Origin: Saccharospirillum sp039982735
Lineage (GTDB): Bacteria > Pseudomonadota > Gammaproteobacteria > Pseudomonadales > Natronospirillaceae
Reading direction: 5' to 3'
DNA: 64,000 nucleotides
Assembly (NCBI RefSeq): GCF_039982735.1
Contig: NZ_JBDWXV010000020.1
Span: 140,063 to 204,062, forward strand
Under the pieces are notes generated by a model. That model did not search any database, had not been told where the DNA came from, and saw only the letters and a program-made list of their open reading frames with translations. Of the stretch, positions 9,183 through 17,276 are shown piece after piece (position 1 is the stretch's first letter; the number at the start of each line of letters is the position of its first letter). Made by a program: the position numbers and the translations under genes.

Positions 9183-9694
9183 TCTTTTATCCCCGCTTCA
9201 CCGCTGTGCAAGATGTCTTTGCCGATCACAAACTTTAAGAACTCGGTCGCCATCAGAAAAAAACAAAAGGGGAAGACGATGGTGAGTATCCACTTGGGTA
9301 CAAAATAGGCACGTACATCGTAATCGTTCCGGCTGATGTTCTGCACCACAAGGTCATAGCCTTTCCAGGCCAATACCAGACAGACCACAACGCAAAACAG
9401 GGAAACGGCCCGACTGTGAATGTTCAAAAAGGATTTTGGCAGTGCTGCCGTGAGCAGTTCGATATAAACATGTCCTTTCTCTCTAACTAGCCAGGGCGCA
9501 CCCAGCAGTGTGAGGTAGAACATGGCGTATTCAGTCGACAAGAAGAACCAGGCCGAAGGTTGTAAACCCAGGTTGCGTAACACGACGGTCAGTACAATGG
9601 CGACCATCAGCCATACCAGCATGGCGCCGGCGATGATGGCTAGTAGATCAATCAGGGCCTTGTAGGCCTTGCTGGCAATTCGCATGGTGTTCAC
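9179..9694 (-). CDS. TRAP transporter small permease (DctQ family)
   Basis: 171 residues with four membrane helices. The pattern WLVREKGHVYIELL after helix two is typical of DctQ. It partners the large permease encoded downstream with a four-base overlap. The start is an ATG about 90 bp after the binding-protein stop, a gap filled by two hairpins. Confidence 0.9.
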   Translation of the reverse strand: MNTMRIASKAYKALIDLLAIIAGAMLVWLMVAIVLTVVLRNLGLQPSAWFFLSTEYAMFYLTLLGAPWLVREKGHVYIELLTAALPKSFLNIHSRAVSLFCVVVCLVLAWKGYDLVVQNISRNDYDVRAYFVPKWILTIVFPFCFFLMATEFLKFVIGKDILHSGEAGIKE

Positions 9695-9711
9695 CTGTTG
9701 GCAACCGAAAC

Positions 9712-9776
9712 GACAGGAACATCAGGGTAGGATGTTCCTGTCATGGCTTGGTTTGAAAAGGCAGGAAGCCTTTTTT
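9712..9776 (-). terminator. Two hairpins between dctP and dctQ
   Basis: Going along the minus strand from the dctP stop, the first hairpin has arms AAAAGGC/GCCTTTT (9756-9774), and the second has perfect 12-bp arms GACAGGAACATC/GATGTTCCTGTC around a 7-base loop (9712-9742). The pair repeats the arrangement between the ABC binding-protein and permease genes at 5.1 kb, and probably keeps periplasmic binding protein in excess over permease by partial termination or mRNA protection. Confidence 0.6.
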
Positions 9777-9785
9777 AACAACCTA

Positions 9786-10802
9786 TTAGAGTTCGTTGAA
9801 CATCTCGACCAGCGAGTCGTAGTGCTCCAACCCCATGGGGTGACGCTCCATCAGACCACGCATGCGGTTCCAGGTTGCTTCACGGGCCGATTCGGAGAAC
9901 TGATCCCGAACCTCGCCTTGCAGGTCGACAATCTGCATGCCATTTTCAATCATCTCTTCACGCTGTGTCTTTGCGTCTTCTGCCAATGTCAGGGCGCTGT
10001 CGCGCTCGTGCTCAATGGCGACTTCCTGAAGGATGGCTTTCGCGTCATCGCTCAACGCATTCCAGCTATCGAGGTTGATGATTACACCCATATCAGTTGA
10101 GAAAAACGACGGCTCGATGCGGTAGTTCAGGAACCGGTCCCAGTTCAAATCGGCCAGGCCAATCTCAGTCCAGCCCGTGGCATTGACCACGTTTCGTTCC
10201 AGTGCTGAATAGACGTCAGTGGTTGGCAGACTGATCGGTTCGGCACCCAGGTAGTCCCGGAAGAATGCATCGTACACCGGGTTGGAGCGCAACTTCAGAC
10301 CGTCGACACTCAGGCGGCCGTCATCACCAATGGTCGGCTCGTCAACCGTATAGAGGTTGTAGCTCACACCGCTGTCGAACCAGCCCAGGTAATAGACACC
10401 CATCTTTTCCTGGTGAATTTGGTTTAACAGGTCAATACCACCGCTTTCGCGGGCATAAATGGCGTTGGCGTTGGAGGCGACCATGATGTCCCGCTCCGGT
10501 ACCGTGCCACCGTAGAAGCTGGCTGCTGTATAAGCCATATCGACAATGCCATTGCGCACTGCATCGGGTTGCTCACTCAGGCCAATCACTTCCGGGCCGC
10601 CACGCACGTCGATTTCAATGACGCCTTCGCCACGCTCGTTCACCTTGTCGACAAACTCGAGAAAGCTGCGGGTATAAATCAGCGAGGTGTTGAAGGCATG
10701 AACAGCGGTAATGCGCTCTTCCGCCGAAGCGATGCTCGTGACCGACAGGGACGACACGAGGCCAATGGCCAGGGCCGTTTTTTTCAGGAATGACTGCTTC
10801 AT
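9786..10802 (-). CDS. TRAP transporter solute-binding protein (DctP family)
   Basis: 338 residues. A Sec signal peptide covers residues 1-27 (MKQSFLKKTALAIGLVSSL, then SIASAEE). The mature part shows DctP features: GGPEVIGLSEQPDAVRNGIVDMAYT, and DGLKLRSNPVYDAFF, where the Arg normally clamps the ligand carboxylate. It binds an organic acid in the periplasm for the DctQM permease. It is the third gene of the operon after leuC and leuD and should be under the same GntR control. Confidence 0.92.
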   Translation of the reverse strand: MKQSFLKKTALAIGLVSSLSVTSIASAEERITAVHAFNTSLIYTRSFLEFVDKVNERGEGVIEIDVRGGPEVIGLSEQPDAVRNGIVDMAYTAASFYGGTVPERDIMVASNANAIYARESGGIDLLNQIHQEKMGVYYLGWFDSGVSYNLYTVDEPTIGDDGRLSVDGLKLRSNPVYDAFFRDYLGAEPISLPTTDVYSALERNVVNATGWTEIGLADLNWDRFLNYRIEPSFFSTDMGVIINLDSWNALSDDAKAILQEVAIEHERDSALTLAEDAKTQREEMIENGMQIVDLQGEVRDQFSESAREATWNRMRGLMERHPMGLEHYDSLVEMFNEL

Positions 10803-10903
10803 TATTATTACCTCTCGTTGTTATGACTCCGGGGGCTGCCTGTTGTTCTGTTAGCCGCAATACTGGCTAGGCTGGCATGGTCCGGTCTTTTTTGGGGTTT
10901 GCG

Positions 10904-11551
10904 TCATCGATTGTCGCGGGCGATCAGCCCGAGTGCTCCTTCCGGCTGGCCCTGAGTCCAGGGATACCGTGTTTGATACGTCAACAGAAAGTCGTCTATC
11001 TTCGATCTGTATCCTTCGGTCAGATCAATATCATCCCAGCCATTCAGCAATTTGGTTTTCCAAACCGCGTTGATGTCGAATGGGATAATCTGGTCAGCAC
11101 AGTGAATCTGTTGGCTTGCCAGGTCCACGCTGATGGAGGTTGGTTCAGCCCCGAGTGCGCTCAGCAGTCGGTCGGCGTCTGCTTCGCTCACGAGCGCCGG
11201 TAACAGCCCATTGTTAACCGCGTTTGATGAGAAAATATCGCCAAAGCTTGGGGCAATAACACATCGAAAACCAAAATCGACCAGGGCGTATACGGCCGCT
11301 TCACGCGATGAGCCCGCGCCAAAATTGCGGCGCGTGACCATGATTTCAAAGTGGGCGGCGCCGGGCTGGTTTAATATGAAATCGTCCACTGGCTTGCCGG
11401 TGTCATCATGGCGAAGGTCGTACAGCAGGAACTGGCCGTACCCCACACTGCGCGGTTCTTTCATGAATCGGGCGGGTATCAGTTGGTCGGTGTCCACGTT
11501 GCTTCTTACCAGCGGGCAAGCGGGGGCCGTCAATTGGGTAAAGGGCGTCAT
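10904..11551 (-). CDS. Aconitase-family hydratase small subunit (LeuD-like)
   Basis: 215 residues, the swivelling domain of the isopropylmalate isomerase type, with RRNFGAGSSREAAVYAL, which holds the substrate-binding Ser-Ser-Arg, and IAPSFGDIFSSNAVNNGLLP. The ATG overlaps the stop of the large subunit by four bases. By homology alone it would be annotated leuD, but no leuA or leuB is nearby and it is co-transcribed with a TRAP transporter and set in a catabolic regulon. It may instead hydrate a maleate or citraconate derivative, as dimethylmaleate hydratase (DmdB) of nicotinate fermenters does. The family call is firm; the substrate is inference. Confidence 0.85.
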   Translation of the reverse strand: MTPFTQLTAPACPLVRSNVDTDQLIPARFMKEPRSVGYGQFLLYDLRHDDTGKPVDDFILNQPGAAHFEIMVTRRNFGAGSSREAAVYALVDFGFRCVIAPSFGDIFSSNAVNNGLLPALVSEADADRLLSALGAEPTSISVDLASQQIHCADQIIPFDINAVWKTKLLNGWDDIDLTEGYRSKIDDFLLTYQTRYPWTQGQPEGALGLIARDNR

Positions 11552-12960
11552 GACTGGGGGGCCTCCTGAAGCAAGGGGCGCACATCGGCGAGGTGTCCGG
11601 CTACGGCTGCTGCTGCGACCATGGCGGGCGACATGAGGTGCGTGCGGGAACCCAGACCCTGGCGCCCTTTGAAATTCCGGTTAGTGGACGAGGCGCAACG
11701 TTCACCCGATGCCAACTGATCGCCGTTCATGCCAACGCACATGGAGCAACCTGATTCGCGCCACTCCAGCCCGGCATCAATGAATATTTGGTCCAGCCCT
11801 TCGGCCTCTGCCTGTGCCTTTACCTGCGTAGAGCCTGCCGAAATCAAACCGGGTACCTTGCTTTTACGACCTTTGAGCACAGCCGCCGCCGCGCGAAGGT
11901 CCTCAATGCGAGCGTTGGTGCAGGAACCAATGAATACCCGGTCTATGACAATGTCGGTTAACGCCTGGCCAGGGGTCAGGCCCATGTAATCAATGCTGTC
12001 GCGATGTTGCCGGGCTTTGTCAGGAGAGTGCTCGTCATCCGGGCTGGGTACACAAGCTGTAATTGGCAGCGCTTCTTCCGGCGACGTTCCCCAGGTGACC
12101 TGAGGGGCGATGCTGGTGGCGTCGAGTTCGACCTCAAGGTCAAAGACTGCGTCTTCATCGGTCACCAGGGTTCGCCACCAGGCCGCAGCCTGCTCAAATT
12201 CATCGTCTTTTGGCGCCAGTGGGCGGTCTTTGAGGTAAGCGAGGGTTTTGTCGTCCGGTGCGATCATGCCGCAACGGGCGCCCCCTTCAATGGACAGGTT
12301 GCACAGGGTGAGTCGGGCTTCAACACTGAGGTCATCGATGGCCGATCCGGCGTACTCAATGGCGTAGCCCCGGGCGCCGTCCGCACCCAATTGTGCTATC
12401 CAGGCCAGGGCAATGTCTTTGGCGGTTACGGCCGGCGACAAAGTCCCATTGATGCGAATGCGCAGTTGTTTGGGTTTGTTTTGCCACAGGGTCTGAGTCG
12501 CCAGGACGTGCGCCACTTCCGAGGCGCCAATGCCAAACGCCAGAGCGCCCAGTGCACCATGTGTGGAGGTGTGGCTGTCGCCACACACCATCACCAGGCC
12601 AGGCTGCGTTAGCCCAAGCTCGGGGCCAACGACATGAACAATACCCTGGCGCGAATCGTCCAGTCCGATCAGGGGTACTCCGTGGGCACGGGTGTTTGTG
12701 ATCAGTTGTTCGATCACGCTGCGTGTCTTGTCATTCACCGTCTTCAGGGAGCGCGACCGGGTGGGCACATAATGGTCGGCAATGCCCAGCGTCAGCTCCG
12801 GGTGACGCACGGAAAGACCGCGTTCGGCCAACTTGTTAAAGGCGTGAAACGACCCCTCGTGAGCCAGATGCCGGTCGACCCACAGTAGGCTCTGGCCTTC
12901 ATCATTCTGGCAGATCTCATGGCTTTGCCAGATTTTGTCGAACAAGGTCTGTCTGCTCAT
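11548..12960 (-). CDS. Aconitase-family hydratase large subunit (LeuC-like)
   Basis: 470 residues, close to LeuC length. Motifs include VCGDSHTSTHGALGALAFGIG and the [4Fe-4S] ligands in FIGSCTNARIEDL and ESGCSMCVGMN, followed by CASSTNRNFKGRQG. It forms the dehydratase/hydratase heterodimer with the LeuD-like subunit. First gene of the minus-strand operon, it starts 52 bp after the palindromic GntR operator candidate at 13012-13029. Context (ICL-type lyase, amidase, TRAP system) argues for a role on substituted maleate/malate rather than in leucine synthesis, although sequence alone does not exclude isopropylmalate. Confidence 0.85.
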   Translation of the reverse strand: MSRQTLFDKIWQSHEICQNDEGQSLLWVDRHLAHEGSFHAFNKLAERGLSVRHPELTLGIADHYVPTRSRSLKTVNDKTRSVIEQLITNTRAHGVPLIGLDDSRQGIVHVVGPELGLTQPGLVMVCGDSHTSTHGALGALAFGIGASEVAHVLATQTLWQNKPKQLRIRINGTLSPAVTAKDIALAWIAQLGADGARGYAIEYAGSAIDDLSVEARLTLCNLSIEGGARCGMIAPDDKTLAYLKDRPLAPKDDEFEQAAAWWRTLVTDEDAVFDLEVELDATSIAPQVTWGTSPEEALPITACVPSPDDEHSPDKARQHRDSIDYMGLTPGQALTDIVIDRVFIGSCTNARIEDLRAAAAVLKGRKSKVPGLISAGSTQVKAQAEAEGLDQIFIDAGLEWRESGCSMCVGMNGDQLASGERCASSTNRNFKGRQGLGSRTHLMSPAMVAAAAVAGHLADVRPLLQEAPQS

Positions 12961-13011
12961 GTCGATTCCACGCTGCCCGAAAGGCTGAGATCATTAAGAT
13001 GATCATTTAAA

Positions 13012-13029
13012 TGTATTAGAAATAGTACA
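13012..13029. promoter_or_regulatory. Palindromic operator candidate for the GntR regulator, leuC side
   Basis: TGTATTA, four bases (GAAA), TAGTACA. The arms are inverted repeats with one mismatch. An almost identical 18-base site lies at 13955-13972 in the divergent promoter on the other side of the regulator gene. Symmetry, identical spacing and location before both operons fit a HutC-type dimer-binding site. It would repress leuC-leuD-dctPQM. Confidence 0.75.
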
Positions 13030-13098
13030 ATTAAAGGTATACCAAGAATTTCAGGTCTGTCAACTCTCTCAGTGCAATCGGGGTGACGGGGGAGTGAT

Positions 13099-13890
13099 CT
13101 ACCCGTTCAGAGGGTCAATGGTCTGCCAGTAGCGGTCGTCCTCTGAGCCGGCCCGGTTGAGGTCGATCTGAATGCGATAGCGATCGGGACGGTAGAGTGC
13201 TTGCAGGTGCTCAACCCCATTGCCGGCTTTATCGAACACAACCCGGGTGAGTGATATCAACGGTGAACCCACGGAAACATCCAGTGCCCGGGCCACTTCT
13301 TTGGTGGCCAGCGTGGCTGAAATACTTTGGGAGGCGTGGTCCACGTGGACGCCGCTGCGTTCAAGCAAAACGAACAAAGGGGTACTGGCCAGGTCACTTT
13401 CGCTGTAGTTCAGCGCTATGCGTTCAGGCACATTGGTGACCAGATAGGAAAAGGGTTTGTCTTCCGACAGACGTACCCGGATGGACCGCTGGGTTCGATC
13501 ATTGTCGCCGAGCCCAAGCCGTTCGCGAATCGTTTCAGACGGTTGCTCGTACACGAATTCAAGCAGGCGAACCCGCGAGTTTTCACCCAGTTTGACCATG
13601 TTCGGCAGTAAATTGGAAACACTCGCCGTCATTACCGTAGCGCCGACAGGGCGCTCGCACACACGAGTACCAATGCCCGGTTTTCGATAAATCAGGCCTT
13701 CTTCGGTCAGGGCTTCCATGGCCCGGCGAACGGTAACGCGCGACACCCGATGTTCTTCCGCCAGCTTTAATTCGCCCGGTAATTTGGTGCCCGGTGCCAT
13801 GCGGCCGTTCACGATCGCGTCTTTAAGCAGTAAAAACAACTGATGCGACTTGGTGCCGCCAGGCCCGCCTGAGTGAAGGGGTGCATCCAT
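13099..13890 (-). CDS. GntR family transcriptional regulator, HutC subfamily (UTRA domain)
   Basis: 263 residues. The winged helix-turn-helix is at about 15-80 (LAEEHRVSRVTVRRAMEALTEEGLIYRKPGIGTRV), and the UTRA ligand-binding domain covers roughly 100-245, including SLTRVVFDKAGNGVEHLQALYRPDRY. It sits between the two arms of the proposed catabolic regulon and diverges from the plus-strand operon. Two near-identical palindromes, one before leuC and one in its own divergent promoter, are its probable targets, making it repressor of both arms and of itself. The inducer is presumably a pathway intermediate. Confidence 0.92.
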   Translation of the reverse strand: MDAPLHSGGPGGTKSHQLFLLLKDAIVNGRMAPGTKLPGELKLAEEHRVSRVTVRRAMEALTEEGLIYRKPGIGTRVCERPVGATVMTASVSNLLPNMVKLGENSRVRLLEFVYEQPSETIRERLGLGDNDRTQRSIRVRLSEDKPFSYLVTNVPERIALNYSESDLASTPLFVLLERSGVHVDHASQSISATLATKEVARALDVSVGSPLISLTRVVFDKAGNGVEHLQALYRPDRYRIQIDLNRAGSEDDRYWQTIDPLNG

Positions 13891-13954
13891 GGAAGTTCCT
13901 CGTTGACGCTGAGACTGTCTTTACTTGACAGGTCACAGGTATAGCACATATAAA

Positions 13955-13972
13955 TGTATTAAGTATAGTACA
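13955..13972. promoter_or_regulatory. Palindromic operator candidate for the GntR regulator, divergent promoter
   Basis: TGTATTA, AGTA, TAGTACA. It has the same arms and 4-base spacer length as the site at 13012-13029 and lies 65 bp before the gntR start and 66 bp before the plus-strand tautomerase start. A single site here can control both divergent promoters. Confidence 0.75.
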
Positions 13973-14037
13973 TTAGAATAAGACAAAGGCTGTGGATGCT
14001 CGCTGCATCAACACGGCCGCTGTGGAGAGAATCCCCT

Positions 14038-14595
14038 ATGCCAATGCTTCAGGTCAACCTGCTTAAAGGCTATAGCCCGGAGATCAAGCACCGGCTAATG
14101 CGCGCGCTTACGGGCGCAGTCAGAGGCATCACCCAGGCCAAACCCGACGCCATTACGGTTTGGATTCATGAAGTCGGGTCCGATCAATACAGCCGGGGAG
14201 GGGAACCGCGTCAGCCGGGTGTCGGTGCTCCCGATTCGGCCGCCATGGTGGGCGATTTTCTGGCTGCTATGGAGGCGCGGGATCTGGAAAAGGCGGAAAC
14301 CTATCTGGCGGCCGACTTCGTTATGTCGTTTCCCGGCAGCGGTGAACTCCGGTCACTGGCGCAACTGGTCGACTGGGCCAGGGGGCGTTACCGGTATGTC
14401 AAAAAAACCATCATCGCGACCGATGTTGCCTACGGCATGGACACTACCGTTGTTACCACGCATGGCACCCTGGCCGGCGAATGGCCGGACGGTCGCGCGT
14501 TTAACGGTATTCGGTTTATTGATCGCTTTGAGCTACGGGCAGGTCTGCTGGTTCGGCAGGACGTCTGGAACGACCTGGCCAATGCGAATGAATAA
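14038..14595 (+). CDS. 4-oxalocrotonate tautomerase-like domain fused to an NTF2/SnoaL-like domain
   Basis: The ATG at 14038 was chosen over an upstream in-frame start because it has GGAGAG eight bases before it and places Pro at position 2, the N-terminal catalytic proline of tautomerases once Met is removed. Residues 1-60 (MPMLQVNLLKGYSPE to VWIHEVGSDQYSRGG) are the beta-alpha-beta tautomerase unit. Residues about 75-185 form an alpha+beta NTF2/SnoaL-like fold (VGDFLAAMEARDLEKAETYL, RFIDRFELRAGLLVRQDVW). First gene of the plus operon. It may isomerise an unsaturated or keto acid intermediate; the substrate is unknown, and I know of no characterised enzyme with this fusion. Confidence 0.75.
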   Translation: MPMLQVNLLKGYSPEIKHRLMRALTGAVRGITQAKPDAITVWIHEVGSDQYSRGGEPRQPGVGAPDSAAMVGDFLAAMEARDLEKAETYLAADFVMSFPGSGELRSLAQLVDWARGRYRYVKKTIIATDVAYGMDTTVVTTHGTLAGEWPDGRAFNGIRFIDRFELRAGLLVRQDVWNDLANANE

Positions 14596-14716
14596 GGCCT
14601 TCGCGTATTCGCTCCCGGTGTAGCAGGCGCCGACGGGCACATACAACGACAAACCCCGTTGGCCTGTCGCGCCTGTTCGCACATTACATTGAACTTATAT
14701 CTGGATGAAATGACTT

Positions 14717-15613
14717 ATGACAGCAGACCAGAGCACTTCGCACGCTTCGAGCCTGAAAGCTCGGTTACACCATTCTGATATCGTCGTAGCGCCGGGTGTC
14801 TACGACGCGTTGAGTGCTTCTCTGGCGCAACAGGCCGGGTTCGACACCGTTTATCTGTCCGGCGCCAGCCTGGCCTATACCAAGCTGGGGCGGCCAGACA
14901 TTGGCCTGATGAGCTTGTCAGAGGTGAACGACACCCTGGGCCACATTCGTGAACGCAATGACGTGTCCATCGTGGTGGATTGTGACACAGGTTTTGGTAA
15001 CGCCCTGAACGTCATGCGCAGCGTGCGCCTGCTGGAACGTTCGGGAGCCAACGCGATACAGCTGGAAGATCAGACGTACCCCAAACGTTGTGGGCACCTG
15101 AAAGGAAAAAGCCTGGTCAGTGCCAGTGAAATGGCGGGCAAGATCAAGGCGGCTGTTGATGCTCGTGACAGTGATCAGACGCTGATCATCGGCCGAACCG
15201 ATGCCATTGCGACAGACGGTATTGAGGTCGCGCTGGAACGGGCACACGCCTATTATGAAGCCGGTGCCGATATGGTTTTCGTGGAAGGCATTCGTTCGTC
15301 GAAGCAAATTGCCCAGGTGATGAAGGCCTTCCAGGGTAAGGTGCCGATCATGGCCAATATGGTCGAAGGCGGTGATACACCGTTGCAGGATGCCCAATCG
15401 CTGCAGAAGCTGGGGTTTTCCATGGTGATTTTCCCGGGGGCACTGGTCCGTGCGTTTACGTTTATGGCGAGCCGTTTTTTTGACACGCTCAAGCGGGATG
15501 GCACCACCGATAACTTTCGGGACCAGATGTTGAACTTTACCGAGTTGAACGATTACCTCGGCACTCAGTCCATGCTGGAACTGGGTCAGCAGTACGAAGA
15601 CATCTCGCGCTAG
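14717..15613 (+). CDS. Isocitrate lyase/PEP mutase superfamily C-C lyase
   Basis: 298 residues, a complete TIM barrel of the PEPM/ICL superfamily. Metal-binding Asp88 and Asp90 are in VVDCDTGFG, QLEDQ follows, and the gating-loop motif KRCGH contains the lyase-specific Cys125, which separates lyases (methylisocitrate, dimethylmalate) from mutases. It should cleave a 2-substituted malate-type acid to pyruvate or glyoxylate plus a second carboxylate. Combined with the LeuCD-like hydratase on the other arm, it parallels the dimethylmaleate hydratase/2,3-dimethylmalate lyase pair of nicotinate fermentation. The exact substrate is inference. Confidence 0.88.
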   Translation: MTADQSTSHASSLKARLHHSDIVVAPGVYDALSASLAQQAGFDTVYLSGASLAYTKLGRPDIGLMSLSEVNDTLGHIRERNDVSIVVDCDTGFGNALNVMRSVRLLERSGANAIQLEDQTYPKRCGHLKGKSLVSASEMAGKIKAAVDARDSDQTLIIGRTDAIATDGIEVALERAHAYYEAGADMVFVEGIRSSKQIAQVMKAFQGKVPIMANMVEGGDTPLQDAQSLQKLGFSMVIFPGALVRAFTFMASRFFDTLKRDGTTDNFRDQMLNFTELNDYLGTQSMLELGQQYEDISR

Positions 15614-15647
15614 GAGCAGAGGCAATGAATCGATCAGGAGGCGACGT

Positions 15648-16319
15648 ATGATTACCACCGACAAGACGGCAAAAGAAATTTTTCACGAAGTGATGGCCAA
15701 TCCGCAGCGCGTACCCTTCGGGTTTGGCAAGAAAGCGGTGCTGGTTAATGTGGATCCGCAAAAAGCCTATACCCGCACCGATTTGTTTAAAACCGCGTAT
15801 GAACACGACCCCAATCAGATGACGTACGTCATGGATTTGGTAAAACGCTTTCGGACACTCGGCTGGCCGGTCGTCTGGACGCATGTCGCCTTTATGGACA
15901 ACGCCGACGACGCCGGTGTCTGGGGAACCCGAACCGACACACCGGATTCGCTGCAGAACATCAAGCACGGGTCAGAGCGGGCCGAGTTTGATGACCGGCT
16001 CGACATCGACCCGACAACAGAGCCGATCTACACCAAGCGCATGCCCTCCGCCTTTTTTGAAACGCCGTTGCAGTCATTGCTGGTCTGGCACCAGGTGGAC
16101 ACCGTGATCATTACCGGTGGCTCCACTTCCGGGTGCATTCGCGCCACGGCGGTCGAGAGCCTGTCACGAGGGTACAGAACCATCGTTCCGGAAGAATGCG
16201 TGGCGGATAAACACGAAAGCTACCACTACGCAAACTTAACGGATCTGCATCTGAAGTACGCCGACGTGATGACCGTCGCGGATGTAAAAACCTGGCTGGA
16301 TCAGGAAATCGCCAAGTAA
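15648..16319 (+). CDS. Isochorismatase-fold cysteine hydrolase (amidase; maleamate/N-carbamoylsarcosine amidase-like)
   Basis: 223 residues with the family triad visible: Asp36 in VNVDPQKAY, Lys130 in YTKRMPSAFF, and nucleophile Cys163 in GGSTSGCIRATAVE, with the usual cis-peptide region just before it. Such enzymes release ammonia from amides, for example maleamate in nicotinate degradation or N-carbamoylsarcosine. It stands 12 bp before two PuuE-like amidohydrolase genes, so a sequential opening of a cyclic imide followed by half-amide hydrolysis is the simplest reading. Isochorismate as substrate is unlikely in this context. Confidence 0.85.
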   Translation: MITTDKTAKEIFHEVMANPQRVPFGFGKKAVLVNVDPQKAYTRTDLFKTAYEHDPNQMTYVMDLVKRFRTLGWPVVWTHVAFMDNADDAGVWGTRTDTPDSLQNIKHGSERAEFDDRLDIDPTTEPIYTKRMPSAFFETPLQSLLVWHQVDTVIITGGSTSGCIRATAVESLSRGYRTIVPEECVADKHESYHYANLTDLHLKYADVMTVADVKTWLDQEIAK

Positions 16320-16331
16320 GAGAGGCTCCGT

Positions 16332-17276
16332 ATGATGGAATCACTGAACGCCTACGACTATTACGCCTACGAGAACCGGCCCAAGATACGTTGGCCCAAC
16401 GGTGCCCGGGTGGCGTTTTGGGTGGCCCCCAATATTGAATTCTACGAGTTGAATCCACCACCCAATCCATCCAGAAAAGCCTGGCCGCAACCGAACCCGG
16501 CGGTGCCCGGGTACAGCATTCGTGACTGGGGTAATCGGGTCGGCCATAAACGCCAGATGGATCTGCTGGAAAAATACGGCATTCGCGGTTCGGTATCCTT
16601 ATCGGTTGCGCTGTGCGACCACCACCCTGAAATCATTGCCGCCTGTATGGAGCGAGACTGGGAATTTTTCAGTCATGGCATTTACAACACGCGCTACACC
16701 TACAACATGAGCGAGGATCAGGAGCGGGCGATGATCCGCGACAGTATCGAGACCATTCATCGCCACACCGGGCAAAAGTGTGCGGGTTATCTGGCGCCGG
16801 CGTTGTCGCATTCGGAGCACACCCTGGATCTCTTTGCCGAAGTGGGCACTGAACTGTTCGGTGATGACGCCGGTTTTTATACCTGTGATCTGTTTCATGA
16901 CGACCAGCCCACGCCGGTGCATGTGCGATCGGGAAAACGCTTTATATCCATGCCCTATTCGCTTGAGATGAATGACACCATTGTCTACGCGGTGAATAAG
17001 GTAGAGCCGCGTCATTACCTCAACATGCTTAAGCGGCACTTTGATCGTTTGTATGAAGAAGGGGCCGAATCGGGCACGGTGATGTGTATTCCAACGCACA
17101 ATTACCAGATAAGCTGCCCGCACCGGATCAAGGCGTTTGAAGAAGCGCTGGAGTACATCACCGGTCATTCGGACGTGTGGGTGGCAACCGGGCGGGAGAT
17201 TGCCGAGCATTATCTGGCCAACGGTTATGATGACGCCCGCACTGCGATCGCCCGGCAAAACGGAGGGCAGCGCTGA
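16332..17276 (+). CDS. Polysaccharide deacetylase superfamily, PuuE-like cyclic amide/imide hydrolase (paralogue 1)
   Basis: 314 residues, cytoplasmic with no signal peptide, which argues against cell-wall deacetylation. It has the NodB-fold features of the PuuE (allantoinase)/cyclic imide hydrolase branch: PKIRWPNGARVAFWV, YSIRDWGNRVGHKRQMDLL, FFSHGIYNTRYTYN, a C-terminal IPTHNYQISCPHRI. It overlaps the next gene by one base (TGATG) and is paralogous to it. Proposed role: ring opening of a cyclic imide or lactam to a half-amide for the upstream cysteine hydrolase. Allantoinase activity is the main alternative. Confidence 0.82.
   Translation: MMESLNAYDYYAYENRPKIRWPNGARVAFWVAPNIEFYELNPPPNPSRKAWPQPNPAVPGYSIRDWGNRVGHKRQMDLLEKYGIRGSVSLSVALCDHHPEIIAACMERDWEFFSHGIYNTRYTYNMSEDQERAMIRDSIETIHRHTGQKCAGYLAPALSHSEHTLDLFAEVGTELFGDDAGFYTCDLFHDDQPTPVHVRSGKRFISMPYSLEMNDTIVYAVNKVEPRHYLNMLKRHFDRLYEEGAESGTVMCIPTHNYQISCPHRIKAFEEALEYITGHSDVWVATGREIAEHYLANGYDDARTAIARQNGGQR

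Noticed and set aside
10904..12960. Simple leucine-biosynthesis call for the LeuCD pair
   Set aside because: Operon partners (TRAP system), the shared GntR operator and the lack of leuA or leuB point to catabolism. Kept as LeuCD-like without gene symbols.
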